This document shows, in pieces, positions 35,553-51,467 of a DNA stretch of 61,107 nucleotides. Location: assembly GCA_000934455.1 (NCBI GenBank), contig KN885183.1:24051-85157 (forward strand). The letters are read 5' to 3'. The notes under the pieces are model-generated. The model saw only the letters and a list, made by a program, of their open reading frames with translations, was not told the DNA's origin and ran no database searches. The first letter of the stretch is position 1, and each line of letters opens with the position of its first letter. The stretch is from Apostichopus parvimensis. Taxonomy: Eukaryota > Echinodermata > Holothuroidea > Aspidochirotida > Stichopodidae. The translations under genes were made by a program, and so were the position numbers.

Positions 35553-38500
35553 ATTAATTTGATGATGATGAACAACCATAACAAAGAATTGAACAAATCT
35601 TTTTAGTAACATTAATACAACAGGCATATATTTGTAGTATACAGTTGGTTATGTGTGACAGAAATGGAATTTGCACACTGAGTTGCTTAAATATCAAAGC
35701 AATTATTCAATAACTGTAACTAATGAATGTACGGTGACAATTCTCGTGATTTAAACCATGAAAGTATCAACAAAATCATTAAAAACATATTATAGGCAAG
35801 ACATGAATGAAACTGATGTTTACATCCAGCAAATGTAAGTGTATTATTTCAGGCATTGTAGGTGCTCGTAATGGGTTACAGGATCCTTCATGCAATACAA
35901 ATAAGATGGTTATGTGTTTACTTCTCTGTTAATGTTGATGCCGGTTTTGCGATATAGGCTACTACCCAACCTTTTCCGATTGATAAAATTGAATTATTTT
36001 CCGGGGACCCCGAACTGACCCCTTACAACATCTGTACATTGATTTATACTCCTTCACATAAAGGTTAAAAAATTACCAATGACAATGACTGACAACATGC
36101 CGAAACAATTACTGCACTTTTAGGTTTCTTTTTTCGATAATGGCATTTCGAGCGGATGTAAATTACAGTAATTGTGGTCTGTTACTCAAAGGGAGATCCC
36201 GTTGGCAGACATTGTTACACTTAACTTAGTAAATTTCAACCATACGAATTGCTATGAGGATGTTGGTTTGAACCATTGACCTAAAGTCAAGATACAGGAA
36301 ATCTTCAACGAGTTTGTAAATCAATCAACTTTAAGCTGTAGGCTACCGGAACATCCCTTTAATTAATTACAACTATAACATTGATAATTCTACATAAAAA
36401 AATCACCGAACAGGAAAATTGCCAGTTATCTATCATTTCGCTTTTTATTCAGTTACAAGAAGACACTAACACTGTTATGAAATTTGACGTGTCTGAAATA
36501 TGTTTCATGTGACGTCATTTAACCTGAACTGGATCTCTTTTTTTTTTGATCTACCGGAAACTAAACAAAGTAACTGATATATCAAAGATGGATTGATTCT
36601 TCACGCCTTCATTAACATTACGAAAGGCGATATCAACCAACTTCAATATTTGCTATAAGGTCATACTCGATCAGTTCTGTAAACAACTTTAACTAAACTA
36701 TGATAGGCTTGATACTCTTGGGAAATCATTTAAAGAGAAATGTGAGGATGCAGGCATCGCTTCCATCTCAGAGCTTTAAATTACTTTCAGGTATCCAAAA
36801 AAATCGTCAGGAAATCTATCAATAAAGCATTGAATACTCGCAAACGTCTGAAATTGTTCGATTAACTCTTTTGCTGGTAGTTTTTGAAAATATTAGAGGT
36901 GGTGAAATTGGATCAGAACACCAGTTGTCGGTCGCTTGAATCTTGTGTTTTTCGGGAAAATTCCCCCAGATGTCAATAGCATAGAGTATCATTTGGACGA
37001 TGCTGAATCCAGGCAGGTAGATTTAAGTTCGTACGTTTTGACGAGAAAAAACATTTTTGTTTTCTATCGTTTAAAAGTTCAGCATCACACCCTCTTAGTA
37101 ACGCCTCTGGAAGTGTGTAATTATATCTGATTGGGGGTTTTCTTTCAGCATGTGAACGTAGAGTAAAGTTCGTTGGAAATGCTTCCAGACTTTTTAGCTA
37201 GGTAATATGGGAAGCGATGTGACGATGTTCGTTATAGAGTTCCTCTATAAAGGAACTCTAGTTCGTTACAGAGCCGTAAATAGACGGCTCTGGTTGCTTA
37301 TTTTCAAACACTTGCAAGACTGTTGTATTAGTTAGTATACCATATTGGTATAAATTGAATTGCTCTGGTTGTTGCGATAAAACCAGATGGCGATTATTTA
37401 GGCGAAACTTTGCTGTGTTCTGCCGGGGTGTGTCCTGAAGGATGTTGGTACTGGTCACTGAGGGTCATTGTGGGCCTGTGGGGGGGGGGGGAGACAACCA
37501 TGTTAGTCACTTGTATTTTATTGAGCACTTAATTTGTAAGAATATTGGAAAATTGAAACATTTGAATGAAGAGCAACAATTGTTATGAATATTTATTTTC
37601 GATTTTATTCCTTCAAAGTATATTGCAGGATATGATAAAAGTTTTTAAATATACAACATTGACATATAACAAAAATCATCTCTTCTTCAATCCTGTTTCT
37701 GTATTTCTGAGAAAACAAAATATTTACATAACATATCGCTAGACTACATCACTTTCATATAAAGAAATACAAACTTAACAAAATAAAAAATATGTTAACT
37801 TTCAATTTGTCTTTACATCATGTCCACGAGAATAATCAGTAACCATAAAAAAAAAGTCAAATATTCTCAAACTTCAAGATAAAGTAGAATATTAGGTAAT
37901 GTCAGGTGAGCACCCTCCTGTAATCTGACTTGGGTTCTGTTGACCTACAAATAGCTGGGTCTTGCATCACAATTATAACTGTATTTTAGATTATACACTT
38001 TTCTTGTTCAATATGAATAAAAAACATCCTACTATAAAATGCATTTGAATGTGGAACACTTCCTACGGAGAAACCAAAAAAACTGAGAAAGGTAGAACAC
38101 AATCTAGCAAATGTCCTTGACATGAGTGAGATGTTATTTAATGTACATCATGAAACTGACATACAGTCAGTGGCATACACTAGATCAGTGTAAAATACAG
38201 GGCCCCTGGCCCCAGAATAGACAGTAAGTGGCATAAACCAGGTCACTGTAAAATCCAGGGCCCTGGGCCCTAGGAGGCCCAGTGTCAAGGACAGTCATAA
38301 AATCCTGGGCCCCGGGTCCCAGTGTCAATGGCTGAAAAATGTAACCGCCGATCAGTTTTCAAAATGAAAATATTTTGTTCATTTTCTCTCACGTAGATGT
38401 CTTAAATACTTTCCAGTACAGTTCTTAAAGTTCTTTCCCGATCACCACTAAAATGGGGAATTCAGAGGAAACTGGCCTCACCAGAGAAAGCCCAGGAGCG

Positions 38501-39565
38501 CCATATCTAGGCCTTTAGCATTGCTAACTATATAAAAAAATGCTGACCCAAGCCTGAACCGCGGTTGGGCTTGGGTAAACTGCTCATTTCTATTGCTGCA
38601 ACCGTGGTTAGGGTTGATCCATGGCTACCCACTTGAATACAGTCAAGTTTAACTCAAACATTATAACATGTGCACCTATAATTGATGTTTAAGATATGCC
38701 ATACAATGTGACTCACATGACTCCTAGAATGGACACATATAGTATGAGATCTTTACACAACCATATGTGAAAGCTAATCAATACGCTGTATCTTTCAGCA
38801 AAACAATTACACTGATACATCTTTCATGTGGGAGATATTGAAGTGTGACAAAGTTAGTTAATTTTTCATAAAACTGAGCTGGTAAAATGTTCTGCATACT
38901 GAATGCGGGGGAGCAGAGTGGGAAACTGTGCGGTGTGGCACTGTTTTTGGAAAGTAGCCCAAAAAAAACTCTAATATTATCACTGATCATAAAAAAAGAA
39001 GAAAAAAATAATAATACAATGAAGCAACCATTGTGAAACTTTTTTGTGAAAAAGCTGAATAGTAACTATAACGTGGTTCCAAAAGTTTACAAAAATATTG
39101 ATAAAACCAAATGAACCTAATGAGCTATGAGTAAGGGTCTACTTCTTCTAGTGGTTAAATTTTAGAAGCATATCCACAAGTACATTGTCTCAAGGTTATA
39201 ATATCGGATTACTTTGATACCAGGGCATTGCCCTAAAATTTGTTTTGGAAAGAGCGATGCCCACTTTGACATTGTTGAATTAATAGTATCACAACGAACA
39301 ACTCGTAACAGATCATTCCCCTAATCCTGTGAAACAACTGTAAAATAATGTAAATTTTGACATAATTGTATATTAATCCCATGGACTCATCCCATGGATT
39401 ATGGCAAAGTAATAACATGTTTGATTACACTTAAGTTGTTGTGTGCAGCTGTAATGTATTAAACAGTGGCTGATGTCATATGGACCCTATAAGGATAATA
39501 GATTATTTATTTCGGTACACTTCTGTAATAGAAATTCATAACGTGATGTATTAACACTGTCTTAA
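35553..39565. other. gene-poor region with simple structures
   Basis: No coding exon is recognised. It includes two adjacent hairpins at about 37237-37290 (AGAGTTCCT/AGGAACTCT and AGAGCCGT/ACGGCTCT), a partial SINE-like B box near 36250-36290, and a ~57-bp imperfect tandem repeat at 38165-38320. Confidence 0.4.
38165..38330. repeat. short imperfect tandem repeat, ~57-bp unit
   Basis: Two full units and a partial third, starting at about 38165, 38222 and 38290. Each contains AGTGGCATA, TCACTGTAAAAT and a GGGCCCxGGxCCC-type palindrome-rich segment. Confidence 0.6.
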
Positions 39566-39722
39566 TGTACGTGTGTGTATGTATGTATGTATGTATGTGT
39601 GTATGTATGTATGTATGTATGTGTGTATGTATGTATGTATGTATGTATGTATGTATGTATGTATGTATGTATGTATGTATGTATGTATGTATGTATGTAT
39701 GTATGGGTGCATGTGTATGTTT
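39566..39722. repeat. GTAT tetranucleotide microsatellite
   Basis: A long run of GTAT/GTGT units, nearly pure between 39618 and 39705. Open frames on both strands across it (repeats of MYVC or HTYI) are artefacts of the four-base period. Confidence 0.95.
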
Positions 39723-39949
39723 GTATGTGTGCATTGGTGTATGTATTAACGTAATGTATTGATGTAAGGTAACGTATGTAACATTCAATTTATTATCGTT
39801 ATGTATTAACAGTGTAATTTATTGACACTAAGTGCTCCTAACACATCCTATGACCTATTATGACTCATAGCATTATAATATTAAACTGTTTCCCTGATGG
39901 TATGTGTAAATATGTTCAAAGAAAACAGTTCCATTAGCAATGTTTATGC

Positions 39950-40690
39950 CCTTGTTTCCTGTTACGTTGTTGCTAAGTGTGGACTGTGTTCATTACATAC
40001 ATCCTCATACCCTTGTTTCCTGTCACCAAGGATACTGTGTCAACTGAATTTAATACATACAGTAGTATTACCTATGTTCATTCTCTCGTTACCTGTAACA
40101 TTGCTGTGTGTCAACTGAATTTAATACATATAGTAGTATTACCTTTGTTCATTCTCTCTTTACCTGTAACCTTAATGCTGTGTGTCAACTGAATAATACA
40201 TATCGTAGTATTACCTATGTTCATTCTCTCATTACCTGTTACCTTAATGCTGTGTCAACTGAAATTTAATACATATAGTAATATTACCTATGTTCATTCT
40301 CTCTTTACCTGAAATCTTAATGCTGTGTGTCAACTGAATAATACATATCGTAGTATTACCTTTGTTCATTCTCTCTTTACCTGTAACCTTAATGCTGTGT
40401 GTCAACTGAATAATACATATCGTAGTATTACCTTTGTTCATTCTCTCTTTACCTGTAACCTTAATGCTCTGTGTCAACTGAATAATACATATTGTAGTAT
40501 TACCTATGTTCATTCTCTCATTACCTGTTACCTTAATACTGTGTGTCAACTGAAATTTAATACATATAGTAGTATTACCTATGTTCATTCTCTCGTTACC
40601 TGTTACCCTAAATGCTATGTATCAATTGGGTTCATTACATACAGTAATATTACCTTTGTTCATTCCCACTCAAGGGTTAAATTCATATAA
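39950..40690. repeat. minisatellite with ~72-bp period
   Basis: The motif TCAACTGAA recurs at 40040, 40111, 40185, 40255, 40330, 40402, 40474 and 40546, with degenerate copies at both ends. Spacings are 70-75 bp. Each unit reads TCAACTGAATxxATACATAT, AGTATTACCT, TGTTCATTCTCTC and TTACCTGT. Copies fall into two alternating subtypes (GAATAATAC and GAAATTTAATAC). Open frames on both strands are by-products. Confidence 0.9.
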
Positions 40691-42330
40691 ATTATCAAAT
40701 CAATGTTGAAAATCATATTTCTAACAACCCTGTGTAAATTTACGTTTGCAGCGATCGACATATTAATTAATTTCTACAGTGACGTGAGGTCAATTTTGAA
40801 TACACTGGTATCCAAAACATTTTCTTTTTACAAAGTTTTAGAAGAATATCTTATAAAGTGTGTGGCAGATTTGTTGTTATAACCTATTTAATACAACTAA
40901 GTTCATTAAAGTAACACAATCAGTTTCAATGTAAAGGATTGCTCCCTAATAATATCGTAGCACACATCTCGATTAATTGCAATCACCTGAATATGTGACA
41001 AATGCTTCACTAAAAGGGATATTCCAGTCACCTCAAATGATTACATTTAACATTGAGGGACATTTTCTGCAATCTCACAGTAAGTCAAAACCCTTCCCCC
41101 AAAATTATGTCAGGATGGGGGGGGGGAGGGGGGGCCTCCCATCCTGACAGCATTTTGTGTAGCAAAGATGTGGAAATGTAAAAAATATGGTAATTTTTGC
41201 ATCTGGCAACAGCATGTGAGAGATGTAATCATTGCATCACACTTTTGAAGATCGACCATGATGACATCACAGGCCACCCACGGAGATCCACTTCCTGGAG
41301 TATGGAGGGGATTACATTTTTGTAAATCATATTATTCCCCCTTTTTTTTTTTAATATTTTGCAATTTTTAATTGCTTGCATAAATGTTTATCACAAAAAC
41401 AACTTTTCAGTTAAATTGATGAATGGAAAAGTGATGGTAATTAGTCATCATTTTGAAGAAAACACAGAGTTATTCAAGTCACCAATCTTTGGCAATTTAG
41501 CCATTTTTCAGTAAACATACTTCTCTCCCCACTCGAAACTTGAGGAACTTTTTGATATGATCACCTCTGCATTTGATTTGATTTGCATAATAATGAACTA
41601 ATGTACTCACACCAAACAGGATGTGTGTACCTAATCAATTTACATTGATCAGTTTATTGAACATTTTTACAGGTTTTTAACAAGTTACCAGTCAAAGTTC
41701 TATTCAATAAAAATCTAAATAATCGGGGGAAAAAATCACTAACATTTTTTAAATTTATTTTTTATTGATAAAAGTGATAAGCTGATCTGAGAAATAATAA
41801 ATCATATAAAAAAATGAGCAAAGAATTGTTTTTGGTTAGAATGGGGTTCAAACCAGCAACCTCAAGTCCTGGATTCTACCAACTGAGATATCCAGCACTT
41901 AGTTAGTGGCGATTTCTATAAAGCCATTTCTTTGCTAAATAAGAAATCAATCTTCAAGTTTTGTAGCAAAAAATAATGATATTTTTTCCCCCAATTCATC
42001 CGGCAGTAATCGACTTGTTGAATGTATTAAAAGTCATTTATCAAAGATTTATCATTCTTGTGTCTGAATATTTGCTTCACATAATCTTTAATAAACTTGG
42101 CACACATCCACATGTAAAATAAATTTGAGAACTTCAACTGCTGCCCTCAATAATGGATATTACACTGTACCACAGAAGGGATTCCGTGGCAAGACTTTGA
42201 CCATTTATGGCACACGATAGTACAGCGATTTGAGCCGTGTTCACACACCGCAAGCAGGAGGGTTTCACTACGTACACTAATGGATGTAACACAAAGCCCT
42301 CACCGAATGGCTCGAACAATTCACTGGATT
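40691..42330. other. GABARAPL2 3' flank
   Basis: This lies downstream of the GABARAPL2 stop codon and probably includes its 3'UTR. An inverted stem TGTCAGGATGGG/CCCATCCTGACA around a G-rich loop lies at 41108-41149. A SINE lies at 41815-41945. No other gene is recognised. Confidence 0.45.
41815..41945 (-). mobile_element. tRNA-Lys-derived SINE, copy 2
   Basis: The minus strand reads ATCTCAGTTGGTAGA (A box) and GGTTTGAACCC (B box). It is preceded by GAAATGGCTTTATAGAAATC and followed by TTCTAACCAAAAAC, both shared in diverged form with the copy at 28385-28510. The anticodon arm is shortened by a deletion. Confidence 0.7.
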
Positions 42331-45283
<2,953 letters not shown>

Positions 45284-47066
45284 CGTTCAGCGACACCAAG
45301 ATGTTCCCCGGTCAGTCACCAGCTAGTAAATCTGTTACAAATAAAAATACAACAACATTTAACGTGAGTAATCAATTAAGCTACAATTTATAATGTACAA
45401 GTAACTTTTATTCCAATCCAATATTCATCTGTTCTTTATTGTGTTTTATAATCCTGTCTTATATCATTTTTTAAATTTATTGCTGTTGTTATTACTTTTA
45501 GGTTTTCTTAAGTTCGGTAATTTTATATTCCAGGTATTGGTTCTTTTGTACAGTGCTCTTGAGCATGTTTTATTTCATGATAACAGCACTTTAATATATG
45601 GTATTTATATCTTCTTTAGCACTAAGTGTTAATATTAAGAATGGGCATTAATATGCATTGTTACAACAAGAAAAAAAAAACTTGATCTGCTAAAATATCA
45701 GTAATTTTTTTTAAGATATTAATATTATGTACAGTACCATACTGTACCTTTAAAATCCCTCTCATGAATACATACATGTGCTTCAAAGGTTAAACAACCC
45801 AAAAGATCATTAACATATATAGTTTCAAACAACAAGATATTCAACATCACCCCTCATCCCACTCAAGCATGGCCAAACCATTTGAATATATACCATATAC
45901 CCACACATGAGCTCTACTACTGACTTGGCTGTCAGTTTTGTAACCACCTTCAAATATTGAAGTAGTCGCTGACATCTCAAATTTCCATAACATCTGAAAT
46001 ACAAAAACCTATCGATCACTTGACAACTCTAGAGAGAAACAATCACGGGACACAATTACTGTACTTCATTGCACAGAACTTGTTACTATGTTTTGAAGGA
46101 GAAACTCAAAGACGATACCCAAAATGAACATGAAAGAAACCTATGGAATGTTGATATTTCCCAAATGACACAATCACAAAGGCATAAAATGTCGTGTCTG
46201 GCAAGTCGCCATCATTTCACTGGCAGATTGCAACGTACGTTGGATATTTCTACTGCTACTGTACAGTACACATGATTGATGGCGGCAATTCCCTATCGGC
46301 TGCTAAGACGTGCATAATTTATAATGTACGTACACATCTACGCATTGTGGTTACATTAAACCACCTCTGCAAAAGTGGGTTTTAATTACACGTGTCACTA
46401 CACTGATAATCAGGATCAGATAATTTCAGTATTCGGATATTCAATTGAACCTATACGTTGATAGCCGATTAAGTTATAACTTTAAACACTCGAAACTGAA
46501 TGGTCCCAGTCTCCCAAGGACACAGTTATTTCGAAGTTTTAATCAATGTAATTTTCATTAGAAATTTGTTATTCCACTGAAAGTTTAAAGCAAAGATTGG
46601 GTCTTACAGATGAAGTTAATTGCAAATGGTTGCTACTTAGTGTGAAGACTCATGACTGTTAAAGCTACATAGCATCATTTCCATCATTTTACTAAGCAAG
46701 TGAAACTTGTCGCAATTTGTTCATCTTTTAAAGTTGCACTTTTGGCACTTGTGATTGGCATGTCGAAGTTAACCTATATTCAAACATATATATTCATGAC
46801 ACATGTTTTTTTCAAATTCTCTCTTGTGTACAAATTACTGTGGGTAATAAAATGGATATAAAGCGGGAAATGTTGAATGTTCGTCATCATGAAGTTGATA
46901 CACTTTAGTTAAAAGTCTACTGACACCTAGCCAATTTGCCCAATATTCAGTACATTTGTTATGTGCAAATTATCTCATTCAAAATATATTGAAATATTTA
47001 CGATAAGCTCCATTTGTTTCCAAGATATAAACATTTGAAGCTTGATAAATCTGGGGAATCTCATGA

Positions 47067-47440
47067 AAGGGTGTGAAGACTCACACAAAAAGAAACGTCT
47101 AATGCCGGTAATCTGACCTAGCTTCGAATGAGGTGTAACAGAAGTGTTAGACACCACCATCGATCCGAGAAAATACACACACACACACAGCTTGCTACCA
47201 TCGGTAATTAGACACTAGTGTATACAGTCAGTACATACAGCTGCGGTCAATACTCACAGCACAGTGTACAAACAATGCAGCGATGGACATCTCAGGTCCA
47301 GCTAAAGATAACAAGGTATCACGTTTCATTACTGTACTGTCTGCATTTTGTAGCGACACGAACAAAATGTCACTTGCAAGCAACGTAAAGTTAACTTGTT
47401 CAGAAGGCCGCACCCGGTTTGGGGCGAGTCTTCAATGCCT
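47067..47440 (+). mobile_element. TTAA-type MITE, copy 2
   Basis: 374 bp closely related to 17219-17570 across its length, in the same orientation. The ends are AAGGGTGTGAAGACTC and GAGTCTTCAATGCCT. TTAA is present at the right flank (47441-47444), but the left flank reads ATGA, so the left site has mutated or the copy is derived differently. Confidence 0.7.
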
Positions 47441-48174
47441 TTAAGTTAGTGCAAACTACGACGTAGAGTGTTGTGCTCATCATTTTTTTCCTTTTTAGGT
47501 CTTTATAAGTTAATCCCTAATTACAAGCCTACATACATCATTTCAATAAAATGATGTTCCTCTCTTCAAAGAAGACAAAGTATTTTAGGAAAAAAATGCC
47601 TTAACCCACAAACCTGTGTTCAGTGTCCTTGACACGAAAGGTTGTAAAAATCTGGAAGGTTGTAAAAGTATGGCAACATCTGAAAGTCACCGTCTTGCAC
47701 TATGATCAGTTGTAACTCTTTTTAACTGAATTTTTTACTGCAAAAAACCATGTATTAGTGAACCAAGAGCCTTAAGGTCTATACCAGCAATCATATTATA
47801 ATTCAAAGGTTGATTTTCATATGTTTACCCTTGGCATGTCAAGTACTATGTTGGGCTAGGCATTGGCCTGACTTAACAGTATTGACATTGTATATTTCAT
47901 AGTATAGGCTATTTGCTAAATAGTATGAAATGCATTGTTTCTAATGAAGAGCTGTCAGATGATACGTCAAGATAAAACCAAATGTGCAATCCGTTTAATG
48001 TCACGTTCTGCTCTTTATTCAGCCTAAACATGCAACGCATATAGATTATTTGCTTTATCCCTTGTCTTCGTATGTCGACTACGGGCTAGGCGTAACGTTA
48101 GGCGAGTTTATAGCACCGGCTTACCTGACCTGACTAAGTATAGGCTACGAACAAAAATAGTTCAGCATACTTAC

Positions 48175-48290
48175 TCCACCCCAAGTAAGAACACTTAGGC
48201 AACAAGAAAGACCTTTCTTTCACTTTTGAATTTGCCTCGAATCTCTTCAAAGATGTCTTGAAATCTTGTTTTCAGTCAATATGGCCGTCT
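48175..48290 (-). other. candidate 5'UTR exon of GABARAPL2
   Basis: On the minus strand a strong donor (GGA followed by GTAAGTATG) ends at 48175. It is preceded by sequence containing GACGGCCATATTG, a promoter-proximal YY1-like core. It could join the acceptor at 45332 upstream of the GABARAPL2 start codon. The left limit of the exon is not visible, and another gene's first exon cannot be excluded. Confidence 0.35.
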
Positions 48291-49429
48291 GTGGTGAGAA
48301 AGCTTTGTTCAATTGCAGAAGTCCTCCTGATTAGCTATTACTTGTTCTGCAATCACGTCGTACGTACTCATAAACTGTACTGAGAGGTGCATTGTTATGT
48401 ATCGATGACCTCTCAAAGTTCATCAGCAAATGAAATCACGGTTGATGATCAGCTGACATAACAAACATTACGTCATCTACATAAAATAGATCCCACAAAA
48501 AAAGATTGCGTCACAGTCATCGCTGTAAATTAGTCAACAGTGGTAATTGCTATACTCGTAGATTGCATACAATAGTGACAAACGAGTGAAAAGCAAGAGT
48601 CAACCACTGCAAAAATAAATAATTTATGACAGAGAGCACATCAGCTTGCTAAACTTACCTCAACTGTATATAAGCATTACCAATATCCAAAAGTAGCATA
48701 GCTTAGTTTGCTAACAGTTTTGACAAGTATATTGTTGCGCGGAAACAAATTAAACAGGTGTTTAGATGAATATAGAATAAAAGTTTACTCCACCGGTAAC
48801 AAGAAAAAGACAAGAACAGCAACGCTGTAGAAGTTCAGCTCAGCTTCTGATTGAGAAGTTGGTTTTGATTATCAATATTTCTGAGGAGTTTATCTATTTG
48901 TTTGTGCAAAAACTATCATACATATGCGGAATAACGATGTCATTTCCTTTCCTCCTATCTCCTTTTTTCCCTTGCCTTATGCTTTTTCTTAGCAGACAAA
49001 GTTTGCTACAACGTTAGACACTTGTTAACATTTTTTTAAATTCATATTTACAGAGCTAAATGTATATTTTTAATTTTATTCCAAAAAACATTGACAAAAG
49101 TTTTAAATAAATTTGAAAAGTCAAAAGGCTATCAAGTTACCGCTAAGTTGTGTTCTTGAATACATAAAATGCAGAGCTGCCTTTTTAGTATATATCTTTA
49201 AACCAGAATGCAAAGCTGTATTGAGGTTTGATGGGTGACGTCATCGTAACAGGGTATAAGCCTATGTTATTCTTGTAAGATATCATGAAAACGTTTTGTT
49301 TAAAAGAGTTCTGCAGTTACTGTTGTCCCTTGATGAATTTTGACCTTCACAAATAATACATATATACTCAAAATGACACAGTAATTCTCCTTGGAGTAGG
49401 AGCCTACGTCAGTGTTACATTTCCTTATC

Positions 49430-49700
49430 TATGGTGGTTCCAACGTTTCGCATTGAGCCAGTTGACGTCAAATGACTTTGGCCTTAACTAATGTCAAGGT
49501 GTTTGTCAAACTCAGAATGGGTAACCTACATATACTTCCGTTCTTGAGATAAGGTTGGTACAAGGTTTTCACTGTTTTATCCTGTTGACTTCAGATGATT
49601 TTTGACCTCCAATAAATGAATAAGGTCCCTATATAATATGGGCAACCTACATGCCAAGAATTAGGGTTGCCAATGATACACTTTTAGAGATATGTGTGTT
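49430..49700. repeat. diverged periodic repeat, second locus
   Basis: Contains ACGTCAAATGACTTTGGCC, TTGAGATAAGG, AAGGTTTTCACTGTTTTATC, TTTTTGACCTCCAAT and GGGCAACCTACATGCC. The vocabulary and spacing are like the repeat at 43620-44600, with internal ~120-bp periodicity. Confidence 0.45.
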
Positions 49701-51467
49701 ACAAGAAGGCAGCGCACACATGTAATGTGTACACACCAAAACATGGCACACCAGAGTGTTGCTAGCAAGTCCAAGCTCACACACGCCATGATGAGTTCAT
49801 AGGTTTGGATTGTCATCGAATCTATACTGCCACAAACTTCTTTTATGCAATAGATTGATGTAATTGCTACTATATGGATTAACTATGCCCCATTGCAAAA
49901 GCGAAGAACCAACAGTATATGCACTTCGTAGTTTTTATTCATGCAAAAATAGAACGAAAAACGTAGTAAGGAAAGAATATTCCTCTGCTAAATCTGCATA
50001 AATGTTGGGGATGTCACGTTTGAATTGTGCTGACCGAACATTGCTCACGAAAATTGCACCCAGATAATAATAATAGACTACGACCTGCCACTCGTTTACA
50101 ATCGATGTACCACAGAGAAACGTTAAAAAGCTGAAATCGGAATCGTCTCGAACAATATAGATCATTCTCGCGTGTCGTATTCCACACACAAACTGTGGAA
50201 AAGTTCAAATTGCAAATATGCCAAGCAGTCCCTTTAACAGAGAATGATAATGAAAACTAGATAGGAAGCCTGAATAACAAGTAAATATTTGACTTGATCA
50301 AGTTTCCCACGGGTGGAACAATTCCCAAAATGATGGGAAATTAAGAAGTAAGATATTTTGCTATTCACACCAAAACCGCATACTGGTGTCAATACTAAAA
50401 TGTTGGAAAACAAATTTTATGATCATTGCATATATGATCTGTGGCCTACATGTCATCATTACTGAAAACTTTACAGAAGGCCCTGTTTTGGGCCCTCACA
50501 TGACGACAAATATATTTTTCCTGAACAACTTTGGTTCATCACCTTTCAAGTGTAATATATACAATATTTCAGCAGATTTGGACAAACGCTCTATTTACAA
50601 AATATGGTCGCATACATGAAACTTACCTCATACAAACCACTCATGAACTTTCAGCCGAATCGAATTAAAAATGGCGAAATAGCAGTCAATCAAACGGTGG
50701 CAAAATGTGACAGAATTTTAACAGATTCGAACAATCGCAATAGCTCAGCTGAGAGCTTTCAGCTGAGCTAAAATTAATTAGTTTGCAAGCTTGATAATTG
50801 AAAACCGTACTGATATTCTTTCTAACACACAGTTCACAGACGGGCTGGGGTATGATGGGGTGATAAGAAGGGTATTATTAGCTTAAGAAAGACAACGAGA
50901 CAGATTTATTTTAAAATTTACGCGCAATTCCTCTTTCTTTCTGAAATCGGAAGTTTAGTGCTTGAAAATCACTACAACGGAACAACGTAACATCTTAAAA
51001 TGCTTGACTGTGTGCGACGCTTACACAGACTGTTCCTTATACCAAACAGAATGAAAACTACGCCACCAGTCATTAATTCGACATAATAGAGTAAACGAAC
51101 GCAAATCGTCAGTTGGTAGTTTGAACTTCACTCGTGAGGGAGTCCACATTTTATCAGAACAAGCCGAACGTTAGAAATAATGGAAACAAACGCAGACGTT
51201 TGATCTGGCCGAGTGAGATCTTCCTGGAAATTAATCAATTACGTTTTCTTCATTAGTGAAGTGGCCTCATCTTCTTTCTTTCATTCTTTTCTTATCCGGC
51301 GGTGATCAGTATCTATAGTGAGGGGAGCAGACTTGTTCTTTTAAATGGTTGAACTTCAAAAAATGGGAACATTTCATTCAGAGAAGATTGTGATTTTGAG
51401 CCGTTGAAATTGACAGTAGGTATAGGTATTGCCTACTACTTGGTACTATAGTAATATTGTCATCATC

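Larger units (their letters stand above)
45332..51467. other. region upstream of GABARAPL2 and of the CAP gene
   Basis: The two genes are divergent here (minus and plus strand). It contains a candidate GABARAPL2 5'UTR exon near 48175, a TTAA MITE at 47067-47440 and a diverged repeat at 49430-49700. No coding exon is recognised. Short open frames between 46 and 51 kb lack family resemblance and paired splice sites. Confidence 0.4.

Noticed and set aside
39507-39788. Open frames of HTYI or MYVC repeats on both strands
   Set aside because: Products of the GTAT microsatellite.
40244-40690. Two opposite ~115-residue repeat open frames
   Set aside because: By-products of the ~72-bp minisatellite; no start or splice context and both strands equally open.
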